A DNA stretch of 64,000 nt from an uncultured Clostridia bacterium (GCA_944381185.1 CALWKE010000002.1:281731-345730); one strand, 5' to 3'; counted from the first letter of the stretch, positions 33,401-34,674 are shown. The notes: generated by a model from the sequence alone, not told the origin. Program-made: numbers and translations.

Positions 33401-34579
33401 TTGTTCACAAACATAATAAAAGTCAGCAGTGTTAGAATTTGCCACTGTTGTTAATTTTGCATATCCATCATTTAATTTTAAAGTTATTTCTTTTGCATTA
33501 TTATTTGATAAATCAATAATGCTGTATGAATAATTAATATTTTGATTATTTTCTTTAACTGTTGTTGAAACAACTTGATCATTTGAAACATACTCAAGTG
33601 TTTCAATTAGAATTTTATTATTATTAATAAAACTCACATTATAATTCAATTGATTATTTTTAGCATTTGTTATTGGCTTAACAAGTGATTTATAACCACT
33701 TTCTGATTTGTAATATATTGAAAAATTATTTGTTGTTTTTAATGTGAAAAAGTTTTCTGAAACTGAAAGTGTTGGCAAGTTATTGATATCCATCATATTA
33801 AAGGTTATATTTTCAATTTTAGAAAAACTATCTGATGTCAATAACTCTGAACTGTTTGGCAATGTTAAATAATAAACATCATAATATCCATCACCTGAAC
33901 TAAAATCAATATCTCTCATAACCGAGAAAATTAAATAGTTGTCATAAAGTGACATTTCAGCTGATGTAGATTCACCTAACCTATCGTGAATATACACCAT
34001 CATTTCTCTGCCAGTTGTGTCAAGTGAATAAACTTCAACTGGTTCGTTTCCACCAATATAAATCAAACTAAAATAAACATCACTGTAAGATGTATCTCTT
34101 TGCTCAATTACACTCTTAATTATCACATAATTGTCGTTATAATCTAAAACTGAATATGACACAGCATTGTCACGAACAAAACCACCATCTGAAACTGTAT
34201 CTGTTAAATTAAAATATGTGTAACTACCCCCATTTTGTTTATACATATAAAAAATTTCATTATATGTTTCTTCTTCTGTATCTGGAGAAATTCCTGTTAC
34301 TTCACGATAGTTAAAATAATTATCGCCATACGAAATTATATCATCAATTGAACAAATTGATGAATATGCCGTGTTAGTTATAACTTCATACTTTGGATTA
34401 TCATAACCGTTATTTATATAATTTTCAAATTTTTGCAAAGCTGTTGCTTGTTGACCAGCTGGGTTGCTTGGACTACTCTTTTTCAACCCAAAAACACAAC
34501 CCAAAACAATCGCAAGCACACAAACAACTGCGACAACTGAAATAATTATTGCTTTTGCTGATTTTTTCAATTTTTTCAT
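431..34579 (-). CDS. Giant N-terminally anchored InlB-repeat surface protein (11,382 aa)
   Basis: A single uninterrupted frame of 11,382 codons. The ATG at 34579 has a GGAG Shine-Dalgarno 8 nt upstream. Layout, approximate: 1–35 basic tail (MKKLKKSAK) plus one hydrophobic segment; 42–690 N-terminal domain shared with the two other giants, with WG-repeat-like strands such as GIVGIFDAKGNKIFD; 780–1,890 about 12 short InlB β-repeats (FxGW, then YAVWxxNxYTI); 1,895–3,900 about 15 aromatic-rich repeats; 3,905–4,705 a large module; 4,710–5,425 further InlB repeats; 5,430–6,300 a second copy of the module; 6,300–10,280 alternating repeats in a five-unit super-order; 10,280–10,800 β-rich; 10,810–11,382 four C-terminal repeats. 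No LPxTG, SLH or other wall-binding motif is seen. I infer a membrane-tethered extracellular fibre or adhesin; the ligand is unknown. A lipoprotein reading (VLGC near residue 28) is possible but the lipobox is poor. Confidence 0.9.
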   Translation of the reverse strand: MKKLKKSAKAIIISVVAVVCVLAIVLGCVFGLKKSSPSNPAGQQATALQKFENYINNGYDNPKYEVITNTAYSSICSIDDIISYGDNYFNYREVTGISPDTEEETYNEIFYMYKQNGGSYTYFNLTDTVSDGGFVRDNAVSYSVLDYNDNYVIIKSVIEQRDTSYSDVYFSLIYIGGNEPVEVYSLDTTGREMMVYIHDRLGESTSAEMSLYDNYLIFSVMRDIDFSSGDGYYDVYYLTLPNSSELLTSDSFSKIENITFNMMDINNLPTLSVSENFFTLKTTNNFSIYYKSESGYKSLVKPITNAKNNQLNYNVSFINNNKILIETLEYVSNDQVVSTTVKENNQNINYSYSIIDLSNNNAKEITLKLNDGYAKLTTVANSNTADFYYVCEQKIGVNNTLEDAFLSKYYNNDNELFLAYESMRDEVVLHVSGTTLLRDSGFYEYKNVNEQTLKIDFEYSQIELMSSNDYREEYFVYHNNEFGIVGIFDAKGNKIFDETSDYIFNEITPIKNGYAIGTTNDRYYTIIASEKKVIGVQGYQYDNNFTQLMNYGLGMVVGLVDENTYSLVLLDGTKILPEFERWEFASETKDEIIIEFYKSGSNKADYVLRIDGISGNFVFENDASIIETYSVLNKNNTDIITSYVSDNATLYTTGGTHIGNLYAYDNKNASIFDPGGHNWYITVSMVNGYYLTSATIGVNFYNNYNIVIRSSAATNGKVTIGSCSPSDYTFKVNSQGSGSSSVIDGTYYYSVTYKVSQNNAKYVGSLNFQSDRYETSGYSKFQYSVVFKNDYGNVTYNGTQYSTYTKNVSYGGSVSTSGMGAASRTGYHFTGWSNTTGSVTSPRACYAQWTANTYTVKYYFLYGSGTSVTSYSQSCTYGKSYSYQYYSTVCSNKGVTPATNYYGWGFVGWSDTSGGHNPSYKQGGSFSNLTSTNGGTVNRYAVFSRSPVIYYYGNKPNSASNSVTGSTSTSGPGAQYRGCSSSTTNTSSASVTLRDCGFKLTGWHFEGWGTSSGTTTATYSENATFSWSYNTSNSISLYAVWDQNSYTIYYNSNKPSSASNSVTGSTSSTTAYYDSNVTLRSNGFSLTGWRFQGWARSSTGSAVYSSGQTLTKPNFTSTNGGSYTLYAVWAANKYSVTFYFAYGSGTSVTSVTRQYTYDVSYTYPTYSSLCSGSRVTPATNYYGWEFYGWYSSSSSTNSSITASQGDSLKNLSSSNNGSVSRYAKFRREGTLLYNSNMPSSASTAVTGSTDPTHFGYQYRGVSSSSSIYASSASAKTSSCGFKLRGWTFVGWGTSSGTTTVTYNASTSYTFLPSNTYSNSTSINLYAVWRQNTYTIIYNSNKPSAASSNVTGSTPNSSATYDASVTLSTNGFSLVGWTFRGWATNSSGTGTIYSSGGTYSKPNFTSTDGGTYTLYAVWRQNTYTIVYAGNTPSNATYDVTGSTPNSSATYDASVKLSTNGFSLVGWTFTGWATNSSGTGTIYSSGGTYSKPNFISIDGGTATLYAVWKQNTYSISYTLNGGSYGTNHPTSATFEVTFTVNNPTRVGYTFAGWNITNLDSVDHYYGSYTSTATSLSGIKETTFKNLRSTSGTVNFAATWSANVYTINYNLNGGSYGTNHPTSAAYDQTITINNPTRIGYDFTGWDITGMDTVTHTIGSSTTTATSVSKTFATSFKNLHSTSGTVTFTANWVGRVYSITYVLNGGTHGTNHPTTATFGTEFSVSNPSRIGYTFAGWTISGMSTNCDHIIGGATVTGATTEGVFATTFNNLNSEEGTVTFTAIFQPISYYLYFSYITDYDYHNINKPTVNGNRIYNTSTGQRDLIEFDSTYTIPSGFPDNVDSSSICPAGTSLVGWYVTTVSPDSNTSTTAFVKNYDLGQSFVWQYPQDMYVYAVYELNTYTVNYYSSQTDSDMVSSDIDKVNYANKYAFATSKTIVTGSTLTSNTFEIPGYTQVGWYYSTATYAGEITSHQVNTEPFIWELFDNDTYYFYAHYEANAYTVQYYTTFQNSLGYVNNTSKYQIYETVYEGKVTVDFNSSFDLINLVSSGSEKTVPHGYEFAGWYFYLPSDSSNHELTGEEQNAISINSYDSISGKLVSTDKLIGTIEHYSFDGDVYAFAYYEPCKYRVRYFVPGYNDNGILTPDESVVTLANRLGMQVSDALGYAEALNIIDTYGYYIDEVVTFNEYFTARDENVFYGTTLLGWYVSTSNTLPDNTDKFTVDHINWEAGSEIFLDVYQEESNDIVYYAYGIYELAIYKIYYYIAPNFANINKLTNINYQYHVVSEMILFGSKYEFIVYPDTTDENKTINFFTEGMHIEGWYISSSGLDSFTSVFNITEDNISVRAGDVVNITQECDWFDPDLEKGDDGYYSYHAYAWYDWTDYFVYYYQITDKEFNYDRDNVNDFFNQFVNAMPNYSAAVTPDDEDYRTDSGYNSFDVVTFELTNYKLGESVIDLVIPKGYSFDKWVIYTQDENGNYVESNIDYNGKWHYTYNIYCYASYKPNEYTVNYYTANNNLIGTTNNTNLYFNSFSENVIFNSQYVIRNNDDEGFSLLGYQIVGYYVTTSMLSANKLLTESDITNITNFAYDDIAVSSGLYASNEIEQYFTVDGSFLYRYDSDIYVYAIYEQTSYTVSYYEPLNNRVNDIYNTNYFDLIYSNTAVFNNDYTIWEVEPDLISGYTFKGWFVSTTPFSGSISEITSAYLESLQVNNTTSQTGSLVAGIYSDSGFGENYLQNWASGETFTWRYTSDVYAYAFYVPNEYNVFYYDADNNLVGSANNAGEYSIRGDSAGIPFTFNGKVTISNEMLIDFNSYKFGLVGYTFTGFYVSTSPLASSVKFTSPTNEYRNSYWTNNYDLDDHFTISSDEANGSSYQQNWTNGSTFYFRYTSDIYVYAVYEANSYSINYYIPNDNAVGTANNLANYSQVLVDEAFSSSIFNENYTTYETSLIGYTFLGWYVFDEIQTVGNISAYTDIYLNSYQINTSSNNQTINSDSAINNDNYKQVWTPSNTFIWRYTNDVFAYALFEANTYNVYYYEPSDNLVEVVGSNRYEHAIYTAYFMQTQVVSIDFNELLKVKDSSLVGYTFNGWYAVTSPLASTNNNETLINSFTQAVYLMNDVSFGDETYAQNWAKNAEEFYFRYTSDVYAYAYYTANEYTITYYNANTNKFDHINNTDHYESIALPVIEKVSFNELYTTYSLAADNREVFAGYTWQGWYISTTPLQSIKFNWVGETVEYLNSYQNNKTTYGEILSDEDANSSLYEQNWVQNGESFLFRYTTDVYAYAYYTANEYNLHFYNSKDNKVGSANSVANYFNEINITVAYNDVVLIRDNKDDYTYSVVVWYYNNDNNKVIREEITFDNLLGYTFRGFFTSKTLLSSDSTITSITNEYILNDPSLLETPEEESYYSQYWIIDRDKVVGDGIEKYFYYRTYFEDYSNDLYLYMFYEVNSFDITYYWTENNSVYLNDDKYADGTEFANNVDYYISTNGSTETITGFNFNDLFTVKSVSLDGYIFNGWFISYSPLSEETITELTSEYLNHYFEFNPNRHLYASDSEIGNGQYLQLWTPDNKFYFRYEDNPQTNVDDNRHLYAYAFYTPRTYEVHFYYSDYDYDSAYHGTSRVDDSTSFYDEYYNVNTNYKEYTTVTVTFNKALVLPYDTFNLNAVAGTENVPYGYDFYYWIFSRDSASSSTIYNTPIYNNGNKFYSSDNYDIYTGLTSFDETQLISTAPTDYVLHEFATDTNYIYELYSKTTGSNEIVRYWDIFDQTDYYFYAYYRKEIYDYFYYYATTQENDNANNTALYHELNKNYDDVLNKIKYDNTIVLTQLYRDALPTDYSLAGWYVSTTPFNSQIYADYDENSDITGYYYLNGDQKVFIDIYEEGYEFGKFVGGSTNYQPYADSQIDGNLYIYAVYRKTINKYNVDVIASDKATTITESSNGKFDYLNDSLTGYIGNLNYNGVSSIGDIVSRVDIITNSVYNTDIYIPNTEVKGKNEIHSVQNKTLVIEITTKLGYYLSSYELVNAVGASIFNTERTLYGGDVIVSNQHSIYNIKNADGTITYVITITNCFADDTEEYVDDATAYADEISTLRFTFATTTYTFLNFSQNGSSNRNPQGFSYVPVAGEGATSSNANFNVTAKNQTSKSYYGNTNIVVFYPKFDPLSTDNGIIEISSYLSSLKIGNNTYNFNIGYNDVTDRYDMAKITSTNAESYYSQRAYNTFVVDGVTYDVNNAFKMGDFVLYLCSNGGLHTEVKYCYILFSDATAENESKQVVANFTDIRNSIVTSAELTDDSDVYTAGNNFGAITSTINNILPTATNVFTITPDDGYVVDYILISYQGETYRISLDEIVTDYVKNGKYTYNYTFIDEQSTDDYYLTHNDAYISYVYDVKTGVITITIAGIYHEMTIESFFKSHVVFRLEAEQVSFLSTAGAVQDITKDNIIFTIDQDVLDASYFVTGYYDGVNKDGIDMTMYYLEFVSYGNADIFNNPFYFNMLGDEYSFQLQNAYVFNEENERELREVAKSSTNYTSGTINAMQDIFALGNNGRSFVKFRVDVLANVVEVNSYLNVIDVNGNVMGARLDPYSQYTWFNSEVVSDIVTNYYADYTNTKDLSQIQYDASKVIHTYYGRTISFDYSKVDGYTLSTIKFYGLTNNTITEENEGNAINITGVVSNGTITFTDECGHDIAESTYTVDGGVYHISFTGDIVAYLTDGYVMEFYSTPDIFEVRYNSNKQASSSPLIVNTITNPVADPYNVVVDSKEYLSANDFAENRVTTQKLVYNQVFEYGDLTSAYEELAKNPDYVPENLKLFDDVDITSEEYRLFTYTNRLDFYPFDMVGYTFIGWSSVTDWLNENADVALYNNLASFVANASTSESYEYNYYDILKSQILNGTVNLYARWQAETYSVNFNLNTTVEKTPARFFDGTNYLSDTQTYTVTVVFDTNNWINLNNVNAQRYGYTFDGWFIASGDSYQIVTGIDRTDIVNDAEQPIFNYTMFTRVHDVNSIPDDCEQLIDKGNADYQTTKHFINSATQGQLGFTNHSDPDHIIQLYAHWTAKTYKAYFYYAVGTYDDENKVNEINNGGSTNYEPYNMFDDGHGNLVNYIEITYDGQFVIADAITDEDYIPLHYDYYAWFRWYYNYDNQSELTDPNPDKFENVSDWFNVSDLTDIDSGVFDDDYMSIWYQPNYSNEYLYLTDMEEQSRCDVPYINLDDYKNDPDDVDELYIDYDFFSSDKFISAGSPLYKRYAGDEYFFAYDVKEVYYADFYDSDTNPTTEYDDNKVDKGHHFVAPTNGENPELDRNYVYYSTIPTIYADDGVTVVEQHKTELIRASYATDFEWEWNPYESRLGGLQVPVPSWYEFVGWYVQIDQNHAYLINDEFYQNSYFTKNNGQNNYHEFEYTYTDFDGSTQIAHSEFYYYTDEDGNIKFRFTHAYCDIYVYAVYKMVEYSADVTINADYGAVYYRTDGTLQTNNPVSGIESVNLSQNVNLTDNINNNTIIYADRVNYKGSYDLPSTFEEYIGSLNRIPYTPNAFVYSNNADENDPDNARFDNDEEVGKRAYDNFVYNTDVNFVVTTIQNNDLTLFIYLREGYRLAEDDVIITNLGTTTNVFTYEEFYNKETREYRYIIKIANVYTDFDVTLNVETIEYNSLDFSTVGNGTLQGYVEQGTGTENTLDSQVQIVANNPNMFYGNTQFVVFYPSINTKNNIFDGNELNYVDSYLSRLYFSNGTTSDYFDLMYGLDSNEYQIDFTNFVLRSSDGAIISASSINVYNSFEIVADGITYIVEKAYTISFNGIEFVLYLSHYTESTHDYYCYILFADTREENNSLEVVATFTDITHNITFESSVSGGANDLYKEEETVGVTIDYADSLNQGNVYPSDINEYVIRPHSGYLIETLTVNYGKGTFTITRDDIISKLVDGNYSYTYQYSDNGSESGNWVYLFHGCEFISYTFDENTGYITLLIYGIYGDVEIIATADSFVSYRFEGTSISYLSTSNTLSLDSLGFKFYIGIKPLEFLKNTGAGHLSFEESKAEVTEFRSGSYNIGGSVVYYVELIFIGKASLFDDGITFRTVETNYTYRMTDVTVTNNTTPLLAGDCYRVNVDDSTINGEVSEDIRYKTIYIDDVRDLYKKSAIDNNTFGGYTFARILVEPVYTTINIDSYFYELNSDGSIKDTRLDPIANNSWFNNQTLSNIRIDYYESNRIGDLSSITYKERYGTITDNFYGNSYVIYFTEIEGYTLSVIKYLGTDYYISYSENGNGYTVSIKDSSGNNLALPNSISIEYTRADGTTYGVFKLTVLGDSNTFQTNNIHFYSTPKQITVTYDFNKQNATSPAVINGVEIDENNLENSLLTQNFYFNQVMPFDTNKYSMVGYTFFGWSTKELFDASASVAGNSAWSNESEWSIIRNGANQTDIYNESTSLYGTGFFSYWFGASGNNAYFVSYDGIDTYTYNFYNSIKDQIHNSMYNGENVVLYAVWKANKYNIVFDMNKNNGSTTPQFYSYEQSDLAYNNDSYFIDDESIRLVVTYDTNLWQLEYNGNIISLEDIIIDRYGYTWQGWYVSNNRNSNAHDTFFNTNKNGFDWNEIENLDDILNGYQQIVDGHIYAENGSITLPKLDYDLILEINYDEPSYDLTYDYAGDAVKKANTLDNLNAEYDGNTFGSITLYAGWQANTYQITYDYGTNGIDDWITRNGSLAHTNSGLHTIKNEPYLDTSSPLQSNSGDYAKLIFDVEYDAQYVTRIGYTFTGWRFGLNSTNTISKGNKIILSESTIMSENFDGSAVTNNAYLYRDTSMITNSNEYLGEFEVLGDTESGNNVDNHFAIMFAMWQVNTYKVNLNINASQTDSTVANYSGIQSGSCESGLISISLNIVFDTNVWTYDGTFDLTDIVLEKFGYFWIGWYSNAEAKEQIDFLTSGTDYNYENAYNKYVDRISGREIVTMQTLNYQLFNQFVFRNPNSALTLDELEDFEKTLSYSNENGYTFTSQTGEGNWVENRANNQFEVTIYAKWQGIIYEVTFDSSAFNTNNDYSIGSTNAYYNDDVNNYVLENANFNMYVMFDTNIYTSNYQEIFDIESDYNSYNGQVGTHIHNGVNVDRYGYTWTGWFTRGYENRTERIATDGSTIFFNGTMNDNSLLVVDGHSKDLRTFTSNYTSTISDANNSKFDKTIYDSLMTFTTDKNGKVYAMTFYAGWQANTYNIYYERNDVNSVSDLKVGSSPAYQISNYGDANYAVTLTFDGTDVETTAFQRVGYTFTGFSLGQSYPYFETVDGSEAKSTLVRIDYFAIKDEVDASGTSAKTTENYLYYTYDLRNENTRVKEILGDDQREFAVALNAHYEANVYKVKFNGNKNIGSTNPYFFNSISQSFVDEQYEFDDTLTIKFDTDEWTLNDNTDISSVLVDRFGYTWMGWYTRSSCINTVSLDDSSTWANFYKYLVIAGTASSNITRNLAELNYTMFLTFFDHPENVVEGQDYDYRAEGETGSTGITWHDDNSFEVFGDFEEHYDMHIISLSAGWQANTYKLTYYFSDVNSIKNSDNNNRIDPYKTTSPIETISVNNVSVAGSSLSTPLTMTLVFDHEYDYPEYLTRIGYTFVGWRFGLNSTATINADDKLILNAETIAINDVDNSGSLNECYLYTNTIYSTVSQSDNNYYNLGDFETLGDNDSSFNFIISGDKCSGIEFPANDQYHTAQVFAIWEVNEYIVEFNVNYSEDNSTIANYTSGLYNKTQADASNYLTSTYETTPELIGLLNDINKDIHDDLIQSYQVILSDNFKTLNIDNNFEYVAHVTFDHNDWWFESKNGRIDDALYYILLQKFGYYFGGWYTNPNFEDEDIVAGYEEYDGEENVALGRWTTETLPILNYSYYSKFDHTITEQSNKYGNISSGDWVENRETKEFVVTLYAKWTNKVYTVTQFDANKGIGSSTPYFSVDKSGVYQYENYDTAVGNLNNVISIKVVFDTNNWYAEDANGNKIDNYLYDILIDRYGYTWLGWFTNNDFSSFTGSVIDGHRTDYLTYMSGYTETCSASTFDYSIKEQLEATNSINLTDRTMTLYAHWEANTYYLKFDYADVNSAEGIAVGSSEAMFTDDQTYDTTTIVFDQEYSSIKNLKRNGYTFVGWLFGTNDETKSELLSGDLTFILSDSYIHAKDGSGDIYLFTDYECTLQETFGDHEGLNDYSENMVFVHYVVVYAVWEQITYTITFDTNKKAGTSTTPYYKGKDGLYDDNTPFTTISVKFDEDDWFASELGYSIEDILTDRFGYKWLGWYTDADLIDTPHLIIAGNSDPARYPEVFDDTFFIDIFSKYGYESDTVNTNITLYAGWQANTYSIVYDYSDNGSNLLYLNSDNRNLGTSNNKLGSSTASPTQTISSYPNIVSIVFDNENTSSLTNFLNLRRTGYIFNGWSLNPTASILQENYNDATELLINYLVLNMEYATNTDNPSSMESEAGYLYYFNTGSDNYSSEVLGDAEASNEHVIVLYANWTVRTYEVQFNFNNSYRWIEENLAAYINNSTEATELEYASPSPIDDISNVTVYIQFDTDEWYMLNDELEKIVDVLQYISTSRIGYTFMGWYTTRTMNTGMDQDGNYIPSLVYDAINNVDDEFKLDASTFDSSEGSLCTEVGGYLTEEEKQGVTGTITLYAGWKQNTYTVNLHYKDIVERSNIPGGNDGLYGSTEALMTEAGSGEYSKSKDNFDPFYQVSVLFDSQDYIVYDIAGDIVETDYTLYNLLIDRIGYTWTGWYLAENANISEFSTNGLVQAHKYSDIQEGVQYNIRPFDYTAYQIALQYNTDIENESADMFRKFNVYAGWQANTYNITYDLNDVDGLNLQTGTSKAEITTSGYATNLTFDSDINTEAYKPMAERIGYDFVGWALSSKMITEGSFDVSFRVDEGDDYRIRLDNSLIYFDGNLMLYSRYVNDNDCDVEVLGDNETEHNIVLVAVWNSIEYQIEFINNDLKNNNGSTNAYFVDEFGSLSSTYNQSVYIKFDSSNFYTKNPDGTTNDYCLDDIIIDRYGYRFAGWSLISYKDPDYNSSLMLYDKLMQVGGMTGLTNEDRYSRLNNIEYIEQVAEETPTGWKLKIYAIWNNNVYKINFIYNDATESNYDIISNDSAIAGSLGSTISSKFTNTTYEIMFDDTESIFIQNLSRKGYTFYGYAIGSNLNNATVFKAGNSNETEIILNKTTASDKSNVNSMDTVAGFIYGNYNGALDFEKFGDQEYPSDYNEEEDPRPNAINLYALWSPINYSVQLNMNSGSSSTQAYYYANGRYNDGVISDIYTVSVVFDTDDWIWTNNSGMNGTIDEIVVGKFGYTWTGWYTSAECSNAIYRVGETSLAVFNNDLYDTMQNVDDETKSLTVYAGWRVNTYTVVINNNEIIDKTSETLFYSDDYGEFNLPESKYTITIEFDSSDWKNLDKVFMDRYGFTWNGLFTNSTESAIHITSEVVFDINLFKSIQELPETISGVDIINTYGEDDSIELWAHWTANEYTINVNLYDASKGHGSTNAFGEFEFSEKITLGSVIDFSGTISRTGYDFIGWIVGSNDEVFNQNELYILENYGYLFNYNYLSQSTTDPSLIYLYATNPNDNSSTIIEELGDDDAGYEHHIYIYAYYIPIKYKVIFENNDASRQNGTTYAYFANNGVYNEPSNLIDCYVTFDTDDWVNSNQVLIDRIGYKFTGWHNLASGDDTIEVISSGGDKLVLDADLHRNVVINESTREITLYANWKANTYKIKYESPEVSLDGVDLVITELVFDQTYTAQRLAIAGYDFVGWTFTNYEIDFPTENSSGFVVSNLAVIYVPNDSTTFRFGYVPYNDSTDSYDNTGKNLIYYNGNYYLYKSAEISENNFEKLGEENDTPYVTMYAVWKPKTFTIQFDLNDVDSESSGKIGSSQGYFSNNNWSTEFEEYQEEWGELRITVGTPYTYLSYDEDSQNNLTVDRYGYTWTGWYFDPETTEEFKFIDAYHVGSVQLKIETIDKLTSEGLITEDDVILTLYAGWQANIYTIDYILNPNNGSSGVFNVASNPTESEQDEFYIYQYNKLKSSISQVEFDTTIDINYVRVGYEYQGFTFFNYNYFTSLQRRYLGKTNVPLSFGNVNDSNNRVHLYTSSINNNFSSVGDQERFGDRETSHYVIVYLGWEAIEYNINISLNNFGNGIYNYGSADAGYQTVLDQTYNLRPDTIIAYTTNATNYLTFTIKFDSLFSEALTTRSYGGNRYSLSELMIYLTGYKLTSLNTNTNKTDPNNVAVVTYTGGIGICNQTLTLSYETFQKVFYQKIITSGNDKFSNIYSLYDNFKEVGSDYIQIRNFKETNDNNVITLFAGYEINRYTVTAENAEDNININTGYYKLINLLNSTTFAQSQSQTIDFYSDEHIVIVPKTSGYYLSKINLEYTSTSDGRRYYAVFNIDYQSSSRSLLISSVQIIDAETGAVIETIYSNEIPSMNINYVFDSITLTSYGYNTNPVVFDPDMINETVQWEGWPGDVFYSVLTIGNVKTNISVSFEYAIQEYETNIYINISSDGKINIDSDSNIYSHEIHEYGTPISEIANEWDNILSGSNIRKVGWFEVIFDEDGGYTTQPIAVDDPANIINREIHLVCSYITDDGEDSKRVIFYTWQGGVDGNYVEYANNSVYVLRSTSYQYDADSDDTISSSKHGYIYNNGVWGWTAGYEANANNFTNYQTEGDKLLYANLQRLPSSSIGSWYPDSEFICYVVLRQDDLSALGDYDFISAFATSGNYIRVTNYYIENGITYVNAEVVNGETGNVVKDNLKLEVLSTTTKIDENVYALQAYSQLSFTISKDENYENENFEYDSSNGNLTINVDDYLSTVNYFEVDGNNVTYYSSVNGDYVQLVVLNAVQYETYLYARSTGSSIATALETVLQTYKDIEVVNLEQTATAGSYILNMVGESYVFMFYYRHGSSSSIVTVCDTYMSNTSNKLNYYPTSNSVSFTTSSVSVYTTTTESETLVSININQMNTNYTDETGAIYNRNDMLFVLLNAQMLNNYFTNFSSMTKEQALEKLFEDNPDLTYSSETTYTVTSNTYIIAFYKSGDRIVKVTSNYAYINNSNHSRTIIYIRDLMFTESISSDSVSNITETTFNFTLDINSMFTTKYDYLTGINYNIDDYNLHFVVFNGSQFKTLTDYVANGFMNINTALKNALASSENYSSNMIASKSAQTIAFNNLLVNTDYYILAYYIDANDNIAVISANVLMINYSTDSGIFNFDVTTLSNNFGFTISSIIAQQVNGVGQISFDIEKMNSIYFNYIDKSELNTNNIRFVEVSAEELEIFAEYYNNGAEIVYNDMTNVYDNLTFEEALELTLYYYRQKGVTGNNTFEFNLASGNYSIEEAINRTNVIQPDYISTLSLPDPETTAVETHYIIAIYLNDDGKIFNKVSNNIVKVDYAKNENGQITVFEQSVVSISSIFGK
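480..2170 (-). repeat. Four C-terminal repeats of about 140 aa within the giant protein
   Basis: Four successive units begin near 2165, 1740, 1334 and 905 with a strand of the type LVVLNAxxY (LFVLLNAQ, LHFVVFNGSQF, IRFVEVSAEE). Each continues with a presumably helical stretch containing AL/EAL motifs and ends with a paired-strand motif of the type YIIAFYKSGDRIVKVTSN plus an IN or VD turn. The same unit occurs once at the C-terminus of the 4,334-aa protein. There are no GW motifs here, so this is not an InlB repeat. It probably caps the fibre tip. I do not recognise the family. Confidence 0.6.
3750..14146 (-). repeat. Higher-order repeat array: five repeat types recurring in fixed order
   Basis: Two kinds of InlB-like units alternate. 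Type A has a GSTxxYF segment, an FDTxxW strand, DRYGYTWxGWYT and ends YAGWQANTY. Type B has RIGYTFxGW, a long insert, a conserved LGDxE motif and ends in a YAxW-like strand. They run A-A-B-A-B, and this five-unit set repeats: copy 1 14146–11558 (863 aa), copy 2 11557–9212 (782 aa), copy 3 9211–6953 (753 aa), copy 4 6952–5090 (621 aa), then a partial fifth to about 3750. Units at the same place resemble each other specifically. For example, the first units of copies 1 and 2 share STVANYSG/STIANYTSG, and the second units share VVDGHSKD/VIDGHRTD. Confidence 0.7.
15700..18300 (-). repeat. Large module, copy 2 (giant protein, aa about 5,430–6,300)
   Basis: This module lacks GW motifs. It contains FYGNTQFVVFYPSI, then VDSYLSRLYFSNG, YCYILFADTREEN, VVATFTDI, an RPHSGYLIETLTVNYGK strand pair, IYGDVEI and, at the end, FYSTPKQITVTYDFNKQ. 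Every one of these has a counterpart in the same order in copy 1 (22866–20470) and, more weakly, in the 4,334-aa protein (44675–41420). It is not recognisable as a named domain. Strand pairs of the type GYxLxxLxVNY suggest several β-sandwich or β-grasp subdomains. Confidence 0.6.
20470..22866 (-). repeat. Large module, copy 1 (giant protein, aa about 3,905–4,705)
   Basis: Counterpart of copy 2. It contains YYGNTNIVVFYPKFD, then ISSYLSSLKIGNN, YCYILFSDATAEN, VVANFTDI, TPDDGYVVDYILISYQG, IAGIYHEMTIE, and the end motif FYSTPDIFEVRYNSNKQ. The shared motif order with copy 2 over some 800 residues shows an internal duplication. The segment between the two copies (about 20440–18300) holds four further InlB-type units, so a compound block of module plus InlB units may have been duplicated. 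Confidence 0.6.
22870..28896 (-). repeat. About 15 aromatic-rich InlB-like repeats
   Basis: About 15 units averaging 134 aa. Each opens with a YTVxYYxxxxN strand, followed by an NNxxxY segment, FNxxYT, GYTFxGWYVSTTPL, a YLNSYQxN helix-like segment, an xYxQNW motif, and FYFRYTSDVYAYAYYEAN leading into the next unit. They are longer and much richer in Tyr/Phe/Trp than the short InlB units upstream. The first and last units diverge most and the central ones are most alike, as expected for expansion from the middle by unequal crossing over. Confidence 0.65.
29210..32250 (-). repeat. Short InlB (Listeria–Bacteroides / Flg_new) repeat block
   Basis: About 12 units of 70–90 aa with the classic InlB B-repeat pattern: FxGWxT followed by an insert and LYAVWxxNTYTIxY. 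Three subtypes are visible: long SSS/GSG units (FYGWYSSSS), YNSNKPSSASNSVTGST units, and GTNHPTSATF units with a SGM/TGM turn. The last two subtypes also occur in the 2,545-aa protein. Family knowledge: InlB B-repeats are β-grasp-like stalk modules of extracellular proteins. Confidence 0.8.
30060..30577. repeat. Recent 267-bp tandem duplication inside the giant gene
   Basis: Two consecutive units with an offset of 267 bp (89 codons) are nearly identical in DNA: the segment around 30104–30310 recurs around 30371–30577, including the run encoding GTIYSSGGTYSKPNF and PNSSATYDASV. Most other units in this gene are far more diverged, so this pair looks like a recent addition. Confidence 0.75.
32540..34470 (-). 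other. N-terminal domain shared by the three giant proteins (copy in the 11,382-aa protein)
   Basis: Residues about 36–680 align along their whole length with the N-terminus of the 4,334-aa protein (for example FENYINNGYDNP, YGDNYFNYRE, NYGLGMVVGLVD, FYKSGSNK) and more distantly with the 2,545-aa protein (YMYKQNG versus IVFKQNEDG, LTDTVS versus LTEQVS). Short segments with an alternating G-x-x-D/N-x-x-G-x pattern resemble WG repeats, so a β-propeller-like fold is possible. No catalytic motif is visible. It lies next to the membrane segment and would form the base of the fibre. Confidence 0.55.
34231..34438. repeat. 208-bp tract nearly identical to 47739–47946 (copy 1)
   Basis: Aligned by eye, this tract and 47739–47946 differ at 5 of 208 positions. 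The only amino-acid change noticed is DNPKYEV versus DNPEYEV. It encodes the start of the shared N-terminal domain. Similarity falls off on both sides. Confidence 0.85.
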
Positions 34580-34645
34580 ATGAAATTCTCCAATTACAAA
34601 ATCTTTTGTGAATAGTTATAATTAGCGATAATAACTTACTCTGTT

Positions 34646-34674
34646 AGTATACCAAAAACAAAGCAAATTTACAA
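34646..34674 (-). promoter_or_regulatory. Promoter of the 11,382-aa gene
   Basis: On the minus strand, TTGTAA (34674–34669), a 17-bp spacer and TATACT (34651–34646) lie about 70 bp upstream of the start codon. The same −35, spacer length and −10 precede the other two giant genes, which supports it as a σA-type promoter. Confidence 0.75.

Noticed and set aside
431..34579. Mollicutes-type genetic code (TGA as Trp), suggested by the low GC
   Set aside because: Tryptophans in the conserved GW motifs are TGG, and dnaG and trmK end in TGA at the expected lengths.
431..34579. Calling the giants Listeria-type internalins or virulence factors
   Set aside because: Only the B-repeat stalk type is shared. 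There is no internalin LRR cap domain or Listeria-type anchor, and these repeats are widespread in commensal bacteria.
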